Source of the DNA: Actinomycetota bacterium
Lineage (GTDB): Bacteria > Actinomycetota > Thermoleophilia > Solirubrobacterales > Solirubrobacteraceae
Direction: 5' to 3'
Assembly (NCBI GenBank): GCA_005883255.1
Contig: VAXS01000209.1
Coordinates: 1-6,272 of the forward strand
Length of the DNA stretch: 6,272 nt
Below are positions 1 through 5,324 of this stretch, one piece after another. The position numbers were made by a program, and so were the translations under genes. Position 1 is the first letter of the stretch. Every line of letters begins with the position of its first letter. The notes below the pieces were generated by a model. That model saw nothing but the letters and a program-made list of their open reading frames with translations, had not been told where the DNA came from and made no database searches.

Positions 1-884
1 TCGGGTACTTCTTCGTCCGGCTGTACATCGAGGCGAACCCGGCGTTCTCGCGCTTCGGCTTCTTCGGCTTCGCCTTCGGCAACGACTGGAACGTCTCGGC
101 CAACCACTACGGAGCGCTGCCGCTGCTGGTGGGGACGATCGTGACCTCGGCGGTGGCCCTGGTGATCGGGGTGCCGGTGGCCGTGGCCACGGCGCTGTTC
201 GTCACCGAGATGTGCCCGCGGCGGCTGCGCTCGCCCCTGACGGCGATGGTCGAGCTGCTGGCCGCCGTGCCGTCCGTGGTCTACGGGCTGTGGGGCTTCT
301 TCTTCCTGATCCCCAAGCTGCGGCCGGCGGAGCAGTGGTTCGCCGACACGTTCTCGTTCCTGCCCTTCGTGGGCGGGCACGTGGCCGGGCCCAACTACTT
401 CATCGCCGGGCTGATCCTGGCGATCATGATCGTGCCGATCGTCTCCGCGATCAGCCGCGAGGTGGTGGCCACCGTCCCGTCCGACCACAAGGAGGCGGCG
501 CTGGCGCTGGGGGCCACGCGCTGGGAGATGATCCGGATGGCCGTCCTGCCGTACTCGCGCGCCGGGATCTCCGGAGCGTCGATGCTGGGACTGGGGCGGG
601 CGATCGGCGAGACCATCGCGGTGACGATCGTGATCGGCAACGCCCCCAACATCGGCAAGCAGCTGTTCGACCAGGGCTACACGCTGGCCGCGGTGATCGC
701 CAACGAGTTCGGGGAGGCGGCGTCCACCCCGATCCACCGGGCGGCGCTGATCGCCGCCGGCCTGGTCCTGTTCGTGCTCACGCTGCTGGTCAACCTGGCC
801 GCCCGCTATTTCGTCGTGCGCGGGACCCACGGCCGCCGCCCCACCCCCGAGCTGGTGGCGACGGCCGGCGAGGGAGCGGGCTGA
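1..884 (+). CDS. pstC: Phosphate ABC transporter permease PstC, 5'-truncated by the window edge
   Basis: PstC is one of the two inner-membrane permease subunits of the PstSCAB phosphate importer. The reading frame is open from base 3, giving 293 visible residues. Family members are usually about 300-340 residues, so only the N-terminal tail and first membrane helix should be missing. The first visible stretch contains FGFFGFAFGNDWNV, the periplasmic segment typical of PstC before the permease domain, followed by hydrophobic helices. PSVVYGLWGFFF (about residues 90-101) is the PstC/PstA family motif. The [11 protein letters not shown] loop (from about residue 164), which docks onto the ATPase PstB, is intact, as is GRAIGETIAVTIVIGN. 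An internal GTG at 129 is not the start, because coding similarity continues upstream of it. The stop at 882-884 lies one base before the pstA ATG, so the two are co-transcribed. The pst promoter and pstS would be upstream of the window. Confidence 0.95.
   Translation, partial: GYFFVRLYIEANPAFSRFGFFGFAFGNDWNVSANHYGALPLLVGTIVTSAVALVIGVPVAVATALFVTEMCPRRLRSPLTAMVELLAAVPSVVYGLWGFFFLIPKLRPAEQWFADTFSFLPFVGGHVAGPNYFIAGLILAIMIVPIVSAISREVVATVPSDHKEAALALGATRWEMIRMAVLPYSRAGISGASMLGLGRAIGETIAVTIVIGNAPNIGKQLFDQGYTLAAVIANEFGEAASTPIHRAALIAAGLVLFVLTLLVNLAARYFVVRGTHGRRPTPELVATAGEGAG
871..876 (+). promoter_or_regulatory. Shine-Dalgarno site of pstA
   Basis: AGGGAG lies inside the last codons of pstC with 9 nt before the ATG at 886. 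This supports that start and translation of pstA within the same transcript. Confidence 0.6.
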
Positions 885-885
885 G

Positions 886-1749
886 ATGAGCGCGCTCGCC
901 CCCGTCAGCCCGCGCCGGCGCCGGACCGACCTGCTGGCCCGGGGGCTGCTGGCCGTCGGCACGCTGCTGGCGCTGGTCCCGCTGGTCCTGGTCCTCTACT
1001 ACGTGGCCAAGAAGGGCCTGGGCACCTGGAGCTGGAGCTTCTTCACCACCGACCCGACGGGCAATTTCCTGGGCTCCCCGGGCGGGATCAAGAGCGCCAT
1101 CCTGGGCACGATCGAGATCGTGGCCCTGGCCACCGCGATCGCCGTGCCGCTGGGGATCGGCGTCGCGCTCTACCTCGTGGAGTACGGGCGGGAGAGCCGG
1201 TTCGCGGCCGTGGTCCGCTACTTCGTGGACGTCATGACCGGGGTGCCCTCGATCGTGTTCGGCCTGTTCATCTACATCACGCTGATCCTGTCCGGAGGCG
1301 TCGGCGGCTTCGCCGGCTGGAAGGGCTCGCTGGCGCTGGCCCTGCTCATGCTGCCGATCGTCACCCGCTCGGCCGAGGTGGTGCTCACGCTGGTGCCCGA
1401 CTCGCTGCGCGAGGCGGCGCTGGCGCTGGGCGCCCCGCGCTGGCGGGTGGTGGGCCGCATCGTCCTGCCCACCGCGCTGCCCGGGCTGGTCACCGGCTCG
1501 CTGCTGGCGATCGCGCGGGCCGCCGGCGAGACCGCGCCGCTGCTGTTCACGTCCACCCTGGCCCTGGCCACCACTCTGAACCTGGGCACGCAGATGAACT
1601 CGCTGCCCGCCGTGATCTTCGCCGACGTGGGCCAGGCGCAGGACCGCCTGGTGCGGGTCGCCTGGGGGGCGGCGCTCACCCTCGTCCTCATGATTCTCGT
1701 GCTCACCACCCTCGCTCGCCTAATCTCTCGAAGGAGCCGCTTCGCGTGA
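886..1749 (+). CDS. pstA: Phosphate ABC transporter permease PstA
   Basis: PstA is the second membrane subunit of the Pst phosphate importer and pairs with PstC to form the translocation path. The 287 residues match the normal family length. An Arg-rich cytoplasmic N-terminus (residues 10-13) precedes the first helix (about 18-40). The core membrane domain follows, with helices near 73-97, 118-138, 147-168, 197-217 and 258-280. [10 protein letters not shown] (119-128) is the family motif also seen in Pst[21 protein letters not shown] (176-195) is the EAA loop that contacts PstB, followed by the conserved [12 protein letters not shown] (211-222). The start at ATG 886 is one base after the pstC stop and has an SD at 871-876. 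Its stop overlaps the pstB GTG by 4 nt (GTGA). Nothing is unusual for the family. Confidence 0.95.
   Translation: MSALAPVSPRRRRTDLLARGLLAVGTLLALVPLVLVLYYVAKKGLGTWSWSFFTTDPTGNFLGSPGGIKSAILGTIEIVALATAIAVPLGIGVALYLVEYGRESRFAAVVRYFVDVMTGVPSIVFGLFIYITLILSGGVGGFAGWKGSLALALLMLPIVTRSAEVVLTLVPDSLREAALALGAPRWRVVGRIVLPTALPGLVTGSLLAIARAAGETAPLLFTSTLALATTLNLGTQMNSLPAVIFADVGQAQDRLVRVAWGAALTLVLMILVLTTLARLISRRSRFA
1731..1736 (+). promoter_or_regulatory. Shine-Dalgarno site that decides the pstB start
   Basis: A full AAGGAG sits 9 nt upstream of GTG 1746. It selects that GTG over the in-frame ATG at 1761, which would lie 24 nt away. It is the strongest ribosome binding site in the window and lies inside the end of pstA. 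Confidence 0.7.
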
Positions 1750-2594
1750 AGCCCATCGGCATGACCGACCAGCCGCCGACCACAAGCCCTCGGATCGCTC
1801 CTCGGACGCCCGCGGCCGGCCTCCGCGAGGTCGAGGCCCACGGCCGCAGCGTGACCCTGCGCAACCTGCACGCCTACTACGGCGACGTGCACGCGGTCAA
1901 CGGCGTGTGGCTGGAGTTCCCGCCCAACCAGGTGACGGCGATCATCGGCCCCTCGGGGTGCGGGAAGTCCACGCTGGTGCGCTGCATCAACCGGATGCAC
2001 GAGGAGGTCCCGGGCGCCCGGGCCGCCGGCACGGTGCTGCTGGACGAAGTGGACGTCTACCGCGACGACGTCGACGTGGTCTCGGTCCGACGGCTGGTCG
2101 GGATGGTGTTCCAGAAGCCCAACCCGTTCCCGACCATGTCGGTGTTCGACAACGTGGCCGCCGGGCTGCGGCTCACCGGCGTGCGGGGCGGCGACCTGCG
2201 CGACCGCGTCGAGCGCTCGCTGCGCTCGGCCGGGCTGTGGGAGGAGGTCAAGGACCGGCTGGGCCGGCCCGGCATCGGCCTCTCCGGCGGCCAGCAGCAG
2301 CGGCTGTGCATCGCCCGGACGCTGGCGGTCGAGCCCGAGGTCATCCTGATGGACGAGCCCTGCTCGGCGCTGGACCCGGTGGCCACCCTGAAGATCGAGG
2401 AGCTCATCGCCGGCCTGCGCGCCCGCTACACGATCGTGATCGTCACGCACAACATGCAGCAGGCCGCGCGCGTCTCCGACTCCACGGCGTTCATGCTCAA
2501 TGGCGAGCTGGTGGAGCACAGCCCGACCGAGAAGCTGTTCACCACGCCGCACGACGCGCGGACGGAGGAGTACGTCACCGGGAAGTTCGGCTGA
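1746..2594 (+). CDS. pstB: Phosphate ABC transporter ATP-binding protein PstB
   Basis: PstB is the cytoplasmic ATPase that powers phosphate import through PstCA. All nucleotide-binding motifs are present in order in 282 residues: Walker [10 protein letters not shown] (68-76), Q-loop VFQKPNPFP (122-129, Q123), ABC signature LSGGQQQR (179-186), Walker B VILMDEP (199-205), D-loop SALD (207-210) and the switch histidine H235 in [14 protein letters not shown] after the Q-loop, INRMHE after Walker A, and the C-terminal [10 protein letters not shown] are PstB hallmarks that separate it from other ABC ATPases. About 35 residues precede the ABC core, slightly longer than in E. coli PstB. The GTG start overlaps the pstA stop by 4 nt and has AAGGAG 9 nt upstream. 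An in-frame ATG at 1761 is the alternative. The stop overlaps the next ATG by one base (TGATG). Confidence 0.97.
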   Translation: MKPIGMTDQPPTTSPRIAPRTPAAGLREVEAHGRSVTLRNLHAYYGDVHAVNGVWLEFPPNQVTAIIGPSGCGKSTLVRCINRMHEEVPGARAAGTVLLDEVDVYRDDVDVVSVRRLVGMVFQKPNPFPTMSVFDNVAAGLRLTGVRGGDLRDRVERSLRSAGLWEEVKDRLGRPGIGLSGGQQQRLCIARTLAVEPEVILMDEPCSALDPVATLKIEELIAGLRARYTIVIVTHNMQQAARVSDSTAFMLNGELVEHSPTEKLFTTPHDARTEEYVTGKFG

Positions 2595-2681
2595 TGCCCG
2601 AGGCCCGGGCCCGCTTCCAGGACGAGCTGCGCCACCTCGAGGAGCAGGCGCTCGAGGGACTGGACATGGTGGTGGAGGCGC
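2594..2681 (+). pseudogene. phoU: 5' fragment of phoU, out of frame with the rest of the gene
   Basis: Translation from ATG 2594, which overlaps the pstB stop by one base and has GGGAAG 8 nt upstream, gives [20 protein letters not shown] and then EGLDMVVEAL. This is the first helix of a PhoU protein; it aligns with [20 protein letters not shown] in E. coli PhoU. After about base 2681 this frame no longer encodes PhoU-like sequence. It stays open in a meaningless frame until a TGA at 3953-3955, so a product begun here would be about 453 residues and mostly non-homologous. The PhoU sequence resumes immediately in the next frame. From the E. coli PhoU alignment, about 36 codons are missing, and the missing length must be 2 modulo 3 (for example 107 or 110 nt). 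Whether this is a real deletion or an assembly or sequencing error cannot be decided here. Confidence 0.75.
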
Positions 2682-3170
2682 TTGTCGCTGATGGCGCTCC
2701 AGGCCCCGGTGGCCACCGACCTGCGCCTGGTGGCCTCGCTCCTGCACGTCATCAAGCACATCGAGCGCATGGGCGACCAGTGCGTGAACATCTGCAAGCT
2801 GATCCCGCTCTCGGGGCACGACGCTCCGGCGGACGCCGAGCTGGTGGCGCGGATCGAGAAGATGGGGGAGCTGGTGCGCTCGCAGGTCACCCAGGCGCGG
2901 CAGGCCTACTCGCTGCGCGACGTGGCCCTGGCCGAGGACCTGGTCCGCCAGGACATGGAGGTCAACCGGCTCAACCGGGAGTGCTTCGCACGGGCGCTGG
3001 CGATCGGCGACGACCCGGACACGCGCGAGTGGGCGTCGTACATGATGCTGGTGGCGCGCAGCCTGGAGCGGATCGGCGACAACGCCGTGGACATCGGCGA
3101 GCAGACGGCCTTCGTGGTCACCGGGCTGTTCCGCGAGTTCTCCGACGCCTCGCACGCGCCGGCCCGCTAG
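2682..3170 (+). CDS. phoU: PhoU-like phosphate regulator, body of the gene lacking its N-terminal part
   Basis: PhoU is a peripheral cytoplasmic protein that relays the state of the Pst transporter to the phosphate two-component system and limits phosphate uptake. The 162 codons counted from TTG 2682 contain the end of the first three-helix PhoU repeat and the complete second one. LMALQAPVATDLRLVASLLH (3-22) leads into IERMGDQCVNI (27-37). The second repeat has the equivalent LERIGDNAVDI (128-138). The E/D residues of these two motifs (E28, D32, E129, D133, D137) are the family's metal-cluster ligands. Intact PhoU is about 210-240 residues; helix 1 is encoded just upstream in another frame and helix 2 is absent. 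Possible restarts are TTG 2682, CTG 2688 or ATG 2691, with GGAGG at 2674-2678. A product from them would lack part of one bundle and may not fold normally. The identification as PhoU is firm; whether it is functional is doubtful. Confidence 0.8.
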   Translation: MSLMALQAPVATDLRLVASLLHVIKHIERMGDQCVNICKLIPLSGHDAPADAELVARIEKMGELVRSQVTQARQAYSLRDVALAEDLVRQDMEVNRLNRECFARALAIGDDPDTREWASYMMLVARSLERIGDNAVDIGEQTAFVVTGLFREFSDASHAPAR

Positions 3171-3183
3171 CGCCCGCGATCCA

Positions 3184-3189
3184 TAGACT
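3184..3189 (+). promoter_or_regulatory. Candidate -10 element for the methyltransferase (leaderless start)
   Basis: TAGACT lies between the phoU stop and the GTG at 3198, with 8 nt between hexamer and start codon. No Shine-Dalgarno precedes that GTG. A transcript starting 6-8 nt after the hexamer would begin at or next to the start codon, which suggests a leaderless mRNA. No convincing -35 is visible. The same arrangement recurs at 4007-4012. Confidence 0.4.
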
Positions 3190-3197
3190 CTCCGGCA

Positions 3198-4025
3198 GTG
3201 GACGAGGCCGAATTCCGCGTGCTCGTCAGCCAGGACGAGCGCCACTGGTGGTTTCGGGGGAGGCGCCGGGTCATCAACGCCCAGCTCGACCGGTTGGGCC
3301 TGCCCGGTGGCTGCGCCGTGCTCGACGCGGGGTGCGGATCGGGCCGCACCATGGACGAGCTGCGGCGCTTCGGGCACGTGGCCGGCTTCGACCTCAACGA
3401 GCTGGGCGTGGCCCATGCGCGCGCCCGCGGTCACGACGACGTGCGGGTGGCCCGGCTCGAGGCCACGCCGTGGCCGGACGAGTCGTTCGACCTCATCACC
3501 TGCCTGGACGTGCTCGAGCACACGCCGGACGATGTGGTCTCGCTGCGCGAGCTGCGCCGGGTGGCGCGGCCCGGCGCCGCGCTGCTGGTGACGGTGCCGG
3601 CCTACCAGGCGCTGTGGTCCTCGCACGACGTGGCCAACCACCACTACCGCCGCTATCGGCGACCGGCGCTGCTGGCCGCCGGGCGGGAGGCGGGCTGGGA
3701 GCCCGTGACCTGGAGCTACTTCAACTCGATCCTGCTGGCCCCGGCGGCGGCGGTGCGGCTGGCCGAGCGGCTCCCGCGGCGCCGCGGCGAGCGTGGTCGC
3801 TCGCACGTCGAGGTGACGCCCCCGGCGCTCGACGGCCTGCTGGAGCTCCCGCTGCGCGCGGAGGCGGCGGCCGTCCGGAGGGGGGTGCGGCTGCCGGTGG
3901 GGATGTCCCTGATGGCGGTCTTCCGCCGGGGAAATTCCCCGCAACCTCCGCGTGAAGAACCTGTGAAGAGGGCCGCGGGGGAGGTCCCGGCGTCGGACGC
4001 GGCTTCTACACTGCCGACGAGATGA
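3198..4025 (+). CDS. Class I SAM-dependent methyltransferase
   Basis: The protein transfers a methyl group from S-adenosylmethionine to an unknown substrate. It has 275 residues. HWWFRGRRRVI (16-26) is an N-terminal motif common in actinobacterial methyltransferases of this type. VLDAGCGSGRTMDEL (41-55) is the glycine-rich SAM-binding motif I. FDLNEL (64-69) follows strand 2. FDLITCLDVLEH (97-108) matches the post-motif II region of the Methyltransf_11/23 families. LLVTVPAYQALW (129-140) and NHHYRRYRR (147-155) continue the family pattern, and LPVGMSLMAVFRR (232-244) corresponds to the usual C-terminus. The last 31 residues look like an unconserved extension and overlie regulatory sequence for the next gene. 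GTG 3198 is chosen because the N-terminal motif begins soon after it and TAGACT precedes it. Homologues often occur with glycosyltransferases or lipid and polyketide pathways, but nothing here identifies the substrate. Its stop overlaps the next ATG by 4 nt. Confidence 0.85.
   Translation: MDEAEFRVLVSQDERHWWFRGRRRVINAQLDRLGLPGGCAVLDAGCGSGRTMDELRRFGHVAGFDLNELGVAHARARGHDDVRVARLEATPWPDESFDLITCLDVLEHTPDDVVSLRELRRVARPGAALLVTVPAYQALWSSHDVANHHYRRYRRPALLAAGREAGWEPVTWSYFNSILLAPAAAVRLAERLPRRRGERGRSHVEVTPPALDGLLELPLRAEAAAVRRGVRLPVGMSLMAVFRRGNSPQPPREEPVKRAAGEVPASDAASTLPTR
3927..3941 (+). repeat. Perfect 15-nt palindrome upstream of the response regulator
   Basis: CGGGGAA and TTCCCCG are exact inverted arms around a central A at 3934. 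The element lies within methyltransferase codons for residues 244-248 and ends 10 nt before the PHO-box-like repeat. It has no T-tract, so it is not a typical terminator. A dimeric regulator site is possible, but chance is not excluded in such GC-rich DNA. Confidence 0.4.
3952..3973 (+). promoter_or_regulatory. PHO-box-like direct repeat upstream of the response regulator
   Basis: Two consecutive 11-nt units, GTGAAGAACCT (3952-3962) and GTGAAGAGGGC (3963-3973), share an exact GTGAAGA heptamer with an 11-nt period. On the opposite strand they read CTTCACGCGGA and CTTCACAGGTT in part, resembling the GTTCAC-type 11-nt direct repeats bound by actinobacterial PhoP and the TGTCA repeats of PhoB. 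The site lies 33 nt upstream of a candidate -10 (4007-4012) and next to phosphate genes, so control of the following regulator gene is plausible. It also lies inside the methyltransferase coding tail. Confidence 0.5.
4007..4012 (+). promoter_or_regulatory. Candidate -10 element for the response regulator (leaderless start)
   Basis: TACACT is followed by 9 nt and then ATG 4022, so the expected transcription start is within a few bases of the start codon. No Shine-Dalgarno precedes the ATG (the upstream bases are CTGCCGACGAG), consistent with leaderless translation. No good -35 is visible 16-18 nt upstream, which fits an activator-dependent promoter using the repeat at 3952-3973. Confidence 0.45.
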
Positions 4026-4867
4026 CTGGGACGACCGGCGAGCCCGCAGTCCTCCGGCTCGCGGTAATCGACGCCGATACCGGGTTCCTCACCGTCCTCG
4101 CCCGCCGGCTCGCCGCCGTGGGGTGGCAGCATCGCGTGCTGGGCAGCGCGGTGCGGACCGAGGAGCTGGTGGCGATGCGGCTCAACGCGCTGCTGGTGGA
4201 CCTGGGCGTGCTCGGCCCCGCCGGCTGGGAGTACCTGGAGGCCGTGTGCCGCGAGCTGCCGGAGCTGGGCGTGATCGTGTGCAGCGGGCCGTCCACGGTG
4301 GCCCAGCGGGTGCGCGCCCTGCGGTTGGGCGCCGACGACTGGATCGGCAAGCCCTGCCATCCGGAGGAGGTGGTGGCGCGGATCGAGGCCGTGGTGCGCC
4401 GGCGGCGCCGCAGCCGGGCCGGGGCGGAGAGCGACGCGCTGATGGCGGGCGACGTGGAGATCCGCGCCGACCAGTTCCAGGCCTTCGTCGACGGCCGGTC
4501 GATCGACCTCACGCGACGCGAGTTCGAGCTGATCCGGCTGCTGGCCGGCATGGCGGGGCAGGTGATCGAGCGCGAGGAGATCTATCAGCGGGTGTGGGGC
4601 TACGCGATGGCCCACGGCGACCGCTCGGTGGACGTGTTCGTGCGCAAGCTGCGCCAGAAGCTCGAGCGCCACTCGCCGGGGTGGCGCTACATCCACACGC
4701 ACTTCGGGATCGGGTACCGCTTCGCGGCCGAGCCGATCGGGAGCGTGGGGGTGGTGGAGCCGCCTCGGCCGGCGGCCGCGAGGCCTCCGGCGGGCGCGCC
4801 GGCGCGCGAAGTCGAAGCGCGCGCCGCGCCGGCCGACGCACCGGTGGGCGCCGGGCTGCGTCTGTAG
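4022..4867 (+). CDS. OmpR/PhoB-family response regulator, likely phosphate-linked
   Basis: This cytoplasmic DNA-binding protein has a receiver domain (about residues 10-127) and a winged-helix domain (about 139-236). In the receiver, D60 in LLVDLG is the expected phosphoacceptor, S88 in VIVCSG the conserved Ser/Thr, and K110 in WIGKP the conserved lysine. The acidic pocket reads VIDAD (15-19), with Ala18 where PhoB has the key metal-binding Asp. LTRREFELIRLL (163-174), the recognition helix in DRSVDVFVRKLRQKLE (200-215) and the wing ending GIGYRF (229-234) are typical of the OmpR/PhoB class. After the wing there is an unusual 45-residue Ala/Pro-rich tail (237-281). No histidine kinase is adjacent. 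Its position after pst-phoU and a PHO-box-like repeat suggests a PhoB/PhoP/RegX3-like role, which is inference, so I give no symbol. ATG 4022 overlaps the preceding stop by 4 nt and follows TACACT without an SD. Confidence 0.88.
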   Translation: MTGTTGEPAVLRLAVIDADTGFLTVLARRLAAVGWQHRVLGSAVRTEELVAMRLNALLVDLGVLGPAGWEYLEAVCRELPELGVIVCSGPSTVAQRVRALRLGADDWIGKPCHPEEVVARIEAVVRRRRRSRAGAESDALMAGDVEIRADQFQAFVDGRSIDLTRREFELIRLLAGMAGQVIEREEIYQRVWGYAMAHGDRSVDVFVRKLRQKLERHSPGWRYIHTHFGIGYRFAAEPIGSVGVVEPPRPAAARPPAGAPAREVEARAAPADAPVGAGLRL

Positions 4868-4870
4868 CCT
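4865..4870 (+). promoter_or_regulatory. Weak candidate -10 element upstream of the membrane protein gene
   Basis: TAGCCT, preceded by TG, spans the end of the response regulator gene 24 nt before ATG 4895. It resembles the TAGACT and TACACT hexamers elsewhere in the window. No -35 is visible. The match is weak and the downstream gene could instead be read through from the regulator promoter. Confidence 0.2.
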
Positions 4871-4894
4871 CCAGGGCACCCCGCCCGCGCCCGC

Positions 4895-5245
4895 ATGAAG
4901 ACCGCTCGCAACGTCCTGATCGTCCTCGCCATCGCCGCGGCGGTCGCGCTGATTCCCGCCGGGGGCTTCGCCGCCGGCCTGCTCCTGTGGGTGCTGGGGA
5001 TCGCGTTCTGGGGGATCTTCGCCTGGTTCGGCGCCCGGATGTACCGGGAGCACCGGATGTCGCTGTTGGCGCTGGGCGATCGGATGCGCGCGCTGCTCTA
5101 CGTCTCCATCGGGGTGGCGGTGCTGACGGTCAGCGCCACGCGACGCCTGTGGGACACGCCGGCGGGCGTGCTCGCCTGGTTCGTACTGATCGGCGGCGCG
5201 TCCTACGGCGTGTTCGCCGTGTGGCAGTACTCGCGCCGCTACTGA
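4895..5245 (+). CDS. Small four-helix membrane protein of unknown function
   Basis: I do not recognise this 116-residue protein. It shows four hydrophobic segments, at about residues 7-22, 25-47, 66-81 and 90-110. The short positively charged N-terminus (K2, R5), the basic loop RMYREHR (48-54) and the end QYSRRY predict both termini and the central loop on the cytoplasmic side. No catalytic or ligand-binding motif is seen. ATG 4895 is 27 nt after the regulator stop and has no clear Shine-Dalgarno, only AGGG 18 nt away. It may be co-transcribed with the regulator. Codon bias matches neighbouring genes, which supports real coding. It is separated from the following pilus genes by 79 nt, so a link to either side is uncertain. 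Confidence 0.75.
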   Translation: MKTARNVLIVLAIAAAVALIPAGGFAAGLLLWVLGIAFWGIFAWFGARMYREHRMSLLALGDRMRALLYVSIGVAVLTVSATRRLWDTPAGVLAWFVLIGGASYGVFAVWQYSRRY

Positions 5246-5260
5246 CCGGCGCGCGTCTTC

Positions 5261-5282
5261 CGCCACAGAATCGTCACGTTCC
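5261..5282 (+). promoter_or_regulatory. Weak PHO-box-like direct repeat before the Tad genes
   Basis: In the gap before the first TadE-like gene, CGCCACAGAAT (5261-5271) is followed by CGTCACGTTCC (5272-5282), an 11-nt-period repeat of CGYCAC. Its core agrees with the reverse complement of the 3952-3973 element at 13 of 22 positions (shared pattern CNNCACAGNNTCNTCACG). A poor -10-like TAGTCC follows at 5288-5293, 31 nt before the ATG. The similarity is suggestive only. Confidence 0.22.
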
Positions 5283-5324
5283 CCCGCTAGTCCGCTGACG
5301 CCCGCCCCGGGACGCTGCCGACCT

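Noticed and set aside
1761..1763. ATG 1761 as the pstB start
   Set aside because: It is in frame, but AAGGAG is 9 nt from GTG 1746 and 24 nt from this ATG, and the GTGA overlap with pstA favours 1746.
2660..2700. Programmed ribosomal frameshift in phoU
   Set aside because: There is no slippery heptamer or following stem that I can see, and a frameshift alone would not restore the roughly 36 missing codons.
3927..3941. Rho-independent terminator at the palindrome
   Set aside because: The dyad has only a 3-nt loop, no T-tract follows, and it lies inside an open coding frame.
1272..3944. 890-codon open frame on the minus strand
   Set aside because: It lies opposite pstA, pstB, phoU and the methyltransferase. 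Its translation is Arg/His/Pro/Gln-rich with no domain pattern, as expected for antisense frames in high-GC DNA.
1907..3955. 682-codon open frame on the plus strand overlapping pstB and phoU
   Set aside because: It is a shifted frame of pstB and of the phoU body. Only the short stretch 2594-2681 encodes recognisable protein (PhoU helix 1). The rest is Arg/Gly/Ala-rich noise.
3716..5266. 516-codon open frame on the minus strand
   Set aside because: It is opposite the methyltransferase end, the regulator and the membrane protein; composition is low-complexity and no motif is present.
4123..5298. 391-codon open frame on the plus strand across the regulator and membrane protein
   Set aside because: It is a shifted shadow of the two supported genes, with antisense-like composition and no start signal.
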